Assembly: GCA_031284065.1 (NCBI GenBank)
Contig: JAITAP010000046.1
Coordinates: forward strand, 1-9,818
Length of the DNA stretch: 9,818 bases
Direction of reading: 5' to 3'
DNA from: Prevotellaceae bacterium
Lineage (GTDB): Bacteria > Bacteroidota > Bacteroidia > Bacteroidales > UBA932
Shown: positions 6,497 to 9,818 of the stretch, piece by piece
Numbering within the stretch: position 1 is the first letter of the stretch
Layout of the letters: each line of letters begins with the position of its first letter
Notes under the pieces: generated by a model
What the model saw: the letters and a program-made list of their open reading frames with translations, nothing else
Told to the model about the DNA's origin: nothing
The model's database searches: none
Position numbers and translations under genes: made by a program

Positions 6497-7591
6497 CTAA
6501 TCGCGGCCGTTCATGATTTCGGTTTGCAGGTTGATGGACTCCTCGTGGATAAGCTCCAGCAGACGCTTGGTAAACTCGTAGCTTAGCCCTATAGCCGTTG
6601 TGAGGCTGCACCGCTTCTCCAGAATCTCCTCCCAGCGGTTGAGCTGCAAAACCATCAGGTTGTGGTCTTTCTTGTACCGCCCTATTTTTTGGGAGATGCT
6701 CATGCGCTGCGCAATTGACTGAAAAATGGTATCGTCGAGTATGTCTATCTGCTGGCGGTACGCGTCGAGTTCGCTGCGCAGCTCCGGCTTGGCGGGGCTT
6801 ACCTCGCGGAGCTGTAGCGCGTATATCATTTGGGCGTAGTCGCCGGGGGTGAGCTGCTGCTCTGCGTCGCTCTTGGCAATGCAGGGGTTGTTGTGCACCT
6901 CTACCATAAGCCCGTCCATGTTCAGGTCCAGCGCTTTTTGCGCAACTAAGGGGACGAGGTTTCGCTTGCCTGCAATGTGGCTTGGGTCGCAAATGACGGG
7001 CAGCGCGGGGCAAAGCGTTTTGAGCTCAATCGCCATGTTCCACACCGGCTCGTTGCGGTACACCGATTTTTCGTACGCCGAAAATCCTCTGTGAATGGCC
7101 GCCAGCTGCGTGATGCCTGCGCGGTTGATGCGCTCCAGCGCCCCCAGCCACAGCTGCAGGTCGGGGTTTACCGGATTCTTGACCAGCACCACCACGTTGC
7201 ACCCTCTGATGCTGTCGGCAATGCTCTGTACCGAAAAGGGGTTTACGGAGGTACGCGCCCCGACCCAGAGCACGTCCACGCCGTACTTTAGCGCCAGCTC
7301 GGCGTGCTCGGTTGTGGCAATTTCTACGGCGGTTCGCAGGCCTGTTTCCTGCTTTACGGTTTGCAGCCACTTGAGCGCAATTTCTCCCATACCCTCAAAT
7401 GAGCCGGGGCGCGTGCGCGGCTTCCACACGCCCGCGCGGAAGTAGCTGACGCGCTTCGAGGCTTTCAGTTGCCGGGCGGTGTTGAGCAGTTGCTCCTCGC
7501 TCTCGGCGCTGCACGGGCCGGCAATGAGCACAGGCCAGCGGGGATTTTCCAAATGGTTTGCAATGGGCGAAAGGCTTAAATCAATCTTCAT
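6497..7591 (-). CDS. Bifunctional DAHP synthase / chorismate mutase (AroQ type)
   Basis: This 364-aa cytosolic enzyme joins two steps of aromatic amino acid synthesis. The N-terminal domain condenses phosphoenolpyruvate and erythrose 4-phosphate to DAHP; the C-terminal domain converts chorismate to prephenate. DAHP synthase motifs: GPCSAES (25-31, Cys27 a metal ligand), KPRTRPGSFEG (57-67), VGARTSVNPF (110-119), VKNPVNPDLQLW (137-148), HRGF (167-170), CDPSHIAGKR (201-210, His205) and MVEVHNNP (229-236). This is the short type without a regulatory extension. From about 270 the helical AroQ domain begins: LRSELDAYRQQIDILDDTI, RMSISQKIGRYKK and NRWEEILEKR hold the Arg/Lys/Glu residues that bind chorismate. 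In this fusion family the mutase domain can serve as the feedback sensor; that is family knowledge, not seen here. It follows tyrA by 24 nt, with an A/G-rich stretch before the ATG. Confidence 0.96.
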   Translation of the reverse strand: MKIDLSLSPIANHLENPRWPVLIAGPCSAESEEQLLNTARQLKASKRVSYFRAGVWKPRTRPGSFEGMGEIALKWLQTVKQETGLRTAVEIATTEHAELALKYGVDVLWVGARTSVNPFSVQSIADSIRGCNVVVLVKNPVNPDLQLWLGALERINRAGITQLAAIHRGFSAYEKSVYRNEPVWNMAIELKTLCPALPVICDPSHIAGKRNLVPLVAQKALDLNMDGLMVEVHNNPCIAKSDAEQQLTPGDYAQMIYALQLREVSPAKPELRSELDAYRQQIDILDDTIFQSIAQRMSISQKIGRYKKDHNLMVLQLNRWEEILEKRCSLTTAIGLSYEFTKRLLELIHEESINLQTEIMNGRD

Positions 7592-7615
7592 CTCTTTTTT
7601 TGTTGAATGGTTAGC

Positions 7616-8461
7616 TTACTTGATGATTTTTTCTATTTTGTTGGCTTCGGCTATCAGCGCGGCAATCCCGTCGGAGCTGCGCGCGTCAACGCAGGCTTTG
7701 AAGCGTTGCAGGTTTTCTATGTACTTTTCCAGCGCGTGCGAAACGCTTTCTGCGTTTTGGATGAATATCGGCGTCCACGTTACGGGCGAGCTCTTTGCCA
7801 GCCGCACCGTAGATTCAAAGCCTGTTCCGGCAAGGTCAAAGATGTGCTTTTCGCTTTTTTCGACCTCCAGCACCGTGAGCCCCAGCATGAACGAGCTCAC
7901 GTGCGATATGTGCGAAACGTAGGCTACATGCCTGTCGTGCGCCTCCGAGTCGGTGTAGAAAAGCACGTCCATGTTGAGGCTTCGGTACATGGAGAGGGCG
8001 CGGTTTAGCGCAAAGTCGGCGCTAAGGCTATGCTCGCACACGATGGCTTTTTTTCCGTCAAACAGCCCGTCGATTGCCGCCGACGGCCCCGAGTACTCCG
8101 TTCCCGCCATGGGGTGCGAAGCTACGTACTGCACACGCTTGCTGTGGGAGCGGGCAACGGTACATATTCCGTTTTTGGTTGACCCCATATCTACCACCGT
8201 TGCGTCTTCCTTTAGCAAGTTCAGGATGCGCGGCAGCAGCTCCCGCGCAACGTTTACCGGCACCGCCAGCAGCACAAGGTCGGCCGCTTTCACCGCTTCG
8301 TCCGGCGGTAGAATTTCGTCCACCAGCCCCAGGGCAAGCGCCTGCTCCGCGTGCTTGGGGTTGCTGTCAACCCCGATGAGCCTCGTCGCAAATCCGCGCT
8401 TGCGCAGCGCAATAGCTGCCGAACCGCCAATTAACCCAATGCCTATGAAAGATACTGTCAT
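7616..8461 (-). CDS. tyrA: Prephenate dehydrogenase
   Basis: This 281-aa cytosolic enzyme decarboxylates and oxidises prephenate to 4-hydroxyphenylpyruvate, the precursor of tyrosine. The Rossmann fold is seen at GIGLIGGS (7-14), and Asp32 at the end of the second strand favours NAD. DMGSTK (91-96) and SHPMAGTEYSGP (115-126) are family signatures; His116 is in the position of the catalytic histidine. HDRHVAYVSHISH (175-187) and GTGFESTVRLA (212-222) belong to the helical dimerisation domain. There is no ACT domain after residue 280, so no regulatory extension. It heads the operon and hands its companion the chorismate-to-prephenate step. The ATG at 8461 is separated by only one base from a heptamer repeat array, which therefore forms its leader. 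Confidence 0.95.
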   Translation of the reverse strand: MTVSFIGIGLIGGSAAIALRKRGFATRLIGVDSNPKHAEQALALGLVDEILPPDEAVKAADLVLLAVPVNVARELLPRILNLLKEDATVVDMGSTKNGICTVARSHSKRVQYVASHPMAGTEYSGPSAAIDGLFDGKKAIVCEHSLSADFALNRALSMYRSLNMDVLFYTDSEAHDRHVAYVSHISHVSSFMLGLTVLEVEKSEKHIFDLAGTGFESTVRLAKSSPVTWTPIFIQNAESVSHALEKYIENLQRFKACVDARSSDGIAALIAEANKIEKIIK

Positions 8462-8462
8462 C

Positions 8463-8489
8463 TTGAATTTTGAATTTTGAATTTTGAAT
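8463..8489. repeat. Heptamer array TTGAATT, first block
   Basis: Three perfect TTGAATT units and a fourth matching in six of seven bases, ending where the 23-nt inverted repeat begins (8487). It forms the immediate leader of tyrA on the minus strand (AATTCAA repeats, one base from the ATG). Confidence 0.85.
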
Positions 8490-8522
8490 GACTTTGTTGC
8501 AACGAGAGCACATTATAAAATT

Positions 8523-8550
8523 TTGAATTCTGAATTTTGAATTTTGAATT
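8523..8550. repeat. Heptamer array TTGAATT, second block
   Basis: Four units of TTGAATT, the second with T to C in the first position. It is separated from the first block by 33 bp that hold the left outer arm of the nested palindrome and an ATTATAAAA stretch. The last unit overlaps the start of the second inverted repeat pair. Confidence 0.8.
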
Positions 8551-8566
8551 GGCTGATGTCGGGCAG

Positions 8567-8789
8567 GTCCCGCAGGGACGACACTTGATTAACCGTAGGC
8601 TTTAGCCTACGGTAACGATAGCGCTCTCCTCTTAAGTCCCGCAGGGATGACACTTGATTAACCGTAGGCTTTAGCCTACGGTTAACGATAGCGCTCTCCT
8701 CCCAAAGTCCCGCAGGGACGACACTTGCTTAACCGTAGGCTTTAGCCTACGGTTAACGATAGCGCTCTCCTCTTAAGTCCCTGCGGGAC
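8567..8789. repeat. Three tandem 69-71 bp units with internal hairpins, inverted end
   Basis: Units span 8567-8635, 8636-8706 and 8707-8776. Each begins GTCCCGCAGGGA (a 5-bp hairpin, weakened by one change in unit 2) and contains an inverted repeat CCGTAGGC-TTTA-GCCTACGG. The stem reaches 12 bp in units 2 and 3 (TTAACCGTAGGC) and 9 bp in unit 1, which lost one T. Each then continues to CGATAGCGCTCTCCTC. The array closes with GTCCCTGCGGGAC (8777-8789), the reverse complement of the opening motif. Confidence 0.9.
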
Positions 8790-8871
8790 TTACACGGCGT
8801 CAGCCAATTCAGGAGTTAAATTTTTTCCTCAAGCTCTCGCTGCAACAAAGTCATTATTTGCTAAAAATATT

Positions 8872-8879
8872 TATATTTG
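8872..8879 (+). promoter_or_regulatory. Weak candidate -7 element for rhaM
   Basis: TATATTTG matches the TAnnTTTG element, but the only nearby TTTG (8857-8860) is 11 nt upstream, too close for the usual 17-23, and the implied leader would be only about 7 nt. It lies 17 bp outside the right arm of the nested palindrome. Tentative. Confidence 0.3.
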
Positions 8880-8892
8880 CCAAAAAATTCAG

Positions 8893-9222
8893 ATGGCTAT
8901 GACACGTTACGGAAGCGTTATCAGGGTACGCCCGGAAAAGCTGGAGGAGTACAAAAAGCTGCACGCTGCGGTATGGCCCGGCGTGCTAAAGATGATTTAC
9001 GATTGCAACCTGCGCAACTACAGCATCTACTATAGAGATGGCTTTTTGTTCAGCTACTACGAGTACGTTGGCAGCGACTACAACACCGATATGGCAAAAA
9101 TGGCGGCAGACCCCGAAACCCGGCGGTGGTGGAATGTGTGCGAGCCGTGCCAGCAGCCGCTCGAAAACCGCGCCGACGGCGAGTGGTGGGCTTCGATGGA
9201 GGAAGTTTTTCATACGAGCTGA
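8893..9222 (+). CDS. rhaM: L-rhamnose mutarotase family protein
   Basis: This 109-aa protein matches the family that interconverts the alpha and beta anomers of L-rhamnose before isomerisation. It is full length for the family (about 105 aa). Expected features are present: RYGSVIRVRPEKLEEYKKLH with Tyr20 and His24 in the places of the catalytic tyrosine and histidine, WPGVL (28-32), RNYSIYYRDG (41-50), the Trp pair in RRWWNVCEPCQQPL (W79, W80) and a closing EWWASMEEVFH. The small alpha-beta barrel fold has no signal peptide, so it is cytosolic. A second ATG at codon 3 could also serve. No other rhamnose or fucose gene is in the window, so the substrate sugar is uncertain. The next frame starts 2 nt after its stop, indicating a shared transcript. 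Confidence 0.92.
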   Translation: MAMTRYGSVIRVRPEKLEEYKKLHAAVWPGVLKMIYDCNLRNYSIYYRDGFLFSYYEYVGSDYNTDMAKMAADPETRRWWNVCEPCQQPLENRADGEWWASMEEVFHTS

Positions 9223-9514
9223 GCATGAGCTTTACCGTACAGCTCCTTCCCGTCGGCGTTACGCTGAAAGTTAACCCCGGTACGCCATTCGTGGATATGC
9301 TGCACGAGTACGGCGTGGAGTTTCCGTGCGGGGGAGCGGGTATTTGCGGACGCTGCAAGGTGCGACTGGTAAAGGGATGCGTGCACGTGTCGGGGCAGCA
9401 CGCCGAAGCCCTGCGCAAAAACGGGCTGGACAGCCGCTGGCGGCTTGCCTGCATGAGTGCGGTAACGGACAACCTTAGCCGCCAAACCCTTGTTGCCGCG
9501 ATAGGCAAAAATGG

Positions 9515-9661
9515 CGGGAGGTTCCTCCGCTACGCGCACTCGTGCCTCGTGCGCTCCGGTCGGAATGACGGCAGGGGGCGGCGGAGCGATGCGCGATGTA
9601 CGGAGCGCGCGGTGCGCGGCGGGACGCGATGCGCGTGGAGACGCACGCCGTGCGTCTCTAC
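9515..9661. repeat. GC-rich repeat-like block ending in the 24-nt palindrome
   Basis: From about 9515 the sequence changes to GAGGTTCCTC, then a run including CTCCGGTCGGAATGACGG, then GCGCG-rich stretches, and ends with copy 2 of the 24-nt palindrome. The CGGAATGAC-type stretch is characteristic of intergenic repeats in many bacterial genomes. The exact left edge is uncertain. It overlaps the tail of the ferredoxin frame. Confidence 0.5.
9638..9661. repeat. 24-nt palindromic repeat, copy 2
   Basis: Identical over 24 nt to 6469-6492, same orientation: arms GAGACGCAC and GTGCGTCTC, loop GCC, then TAC. Here it lies inside the 3' part of the ferredoxin frame. Confidence 0.85.
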
Positions 9662-9698
9662 GGGAGGGTGGGGGATGGAATACAATTTGTATAATTAG

Positions 9699-9818
9699 GC
9701 AAATTTTTTTTACCGTCTGCACAATATATTTAGGATATAGGGCGTTATTGTGATAGTATAAAATGTGAACGATAGGGATTATACAAGAAAAAGAGGATTA
9801 ACTTCAAAAAAAATAACA
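9699..9818. other. AT-rich right edge, no gene seen
   Basis: About 120 bp of AT-rich sequence after the ferredoxin frame, with no recognisable coding region, hairpin or TAnnTTTG element. It could be the upstream region of a gene beyond the right edge. Confidence 0.4.

Larger units (their letters stand above)
8487..8855. mobile_element. 369-bp nested palindrome, MITE-like, no coding capacity
   Basis: The outer arms are 8487-8509 and 8833-8855, 23-bp inverted repeats with one mismatch (left AACGAGAGC, right GCTCTCGCT). Inside lies a second pair, 8546-8558 and 8798-8810 (12 of 13), and a third, 8567-8579 and 8777-8789 (GTCCCGCAGGGAC against GTCCCTGCGGGAC, perfect). The gaps between the second and third pairs are 8 nt on both sides. 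The core holds three tandem hairpin units. No frame encodes a protein. Terminal inverted repeats without a transposase suggest a miniature inverted-repeat element, but I see no clear target-site duplication. An extended cruciform or a structured transcript is also possible. Confidence 0.55.
9225..9698 (+). pseudogene. 2Fe-2S ferredoxin domain, truncated N-terminus of a RACo/ASKHA-like protein with repeat-derived tail
   Basis: The frame encodes 157 aa from an ATG 2 nt after the rhaM stop. Residues 1 to about 92 are a plant-type 2Fe-2S domain: VQLLPVGVTLKVNPGTPFVDMLHEYG, the cluster loop CGGAGICGRC (Cys34, Cys39, Cys42) and the last ligand in RWRLACMSAV (about Cys76). This arrangement and the WRLAC segment resemble the start of corrinoid-activating ASKHA proteins (RACo, DUF4445 family), normally 500 aa or more. 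After about residue 97 (near 9515) the composition changes to Arg/Gly/Ser-rich sequence (LVRSGRNDGRG) of the sort produced when a GC-rich interspersed repeat is read as protein, and it includes the 24-nt palindrome. No later part of an ASKHA gene is seen. It may be a decaying remnant, or a stand-alone ferredoxin with an accidental tail. Confidence 0.6.

Noticed and set aside
8567..8789. CRISPR array
   Set aside because: The repeated units are near-identical over their full 69-71 bp, so there are no variable spacers, and there are no cas genes.
8487..8855. Invertible promoter (inverton) bounded by the 23-bp arms
   Set aside because: The arms and location between divergent genes would fit, but I find no TTTG-N-TAnnTTTG promoter inside on either strand and no recombinase gene nearby. 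Kept only as a remote possibility.
1..9818. tRNA, rRNA or riboswitch genes
   Set aside because: I looked for TTCGA-type T-loop arms and known leader motifs in the intergenic stretches and found none that could be completed into a plausible structure.

Overview
The window looks like a chromosomal segment of a Bacteroidota, probably Bacteroidales-like, genome of medium GC content. Four things point there. The succinate dehydrogenase/fumarate reductase pair has a five-helix diheme cytochrome b followed by a type-B flavoprotein. DAHP synthase is fused to an AroQ-type chorismate mutase. At least two promoters fit the phylum's TTTG-N19/20-TAnnTTTG pattern. Start codons generally lack a strong Shine-Dalgarno sequence. 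Species cannot be named from sequence alone.

Layout, left to right. (1) Positions 15-2663, minus strand: sdhC then sdhA, with a clear promoter at 2732-2763; sdhB is presumably just off the left edge. (2) 2764-3177: gene-free, with a 23-nt sequence that recurs at 5337 and a tandem 18-bp repeat. (3) 3178-5006, minus strand: a polytopic membrane protein with C-terminal TPRs. Its uninterrupted frame begins only at a GTG at 4857, but the natural start appears to be an ATG at 5006. The two are separated by a run of 13 G (coding sense) that puts them out of frame, and a canonical promoter lies upstream. This looks like a homopolymer-switched (phase-variable) gene caught in the OFF state, or a sequencing error in the tract. 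(4) 5424-6164, minus strand: a secreted CAP/SCP-domain protein. (5) 6497-8461, minus strand: tyrA followed by the bifunctional DAHP synthase/chorismate mutase, an aromatic amino acid operon covering entry to the shikimate pathway and the route from chorismate towards tyrosine. (6) 8463-8855: a dense repeat region, with heptamer arrays and a 369-bp nested palindrome enclosing three tandem hairpin units. (7) 8893-9698, plus strand: an L-rhamnose mutarotase and, 2 nt later, a 2Fe-2S ferredoxin domain. The ferredoxin resembles the N-terminus of corrinoid-activator (RACo/ASKHA) proteins, cut off and continued by repeat-derived sequence. (8) 9699-9818: AT-rich, no gene seen.

The housekeeping genes (sdhCA, tyrA and the DAHP synthase/chorismate mutase) are ordinary. 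The interesting material lies between them: the poly-G switched membrane gene, which sits between two copies of a 23-nt direct repeat; the nested palindrome; a 24-nt palindromic sequence shared by two distant sites; and the truncated ferredoxin gene that ends in repeat sequence.
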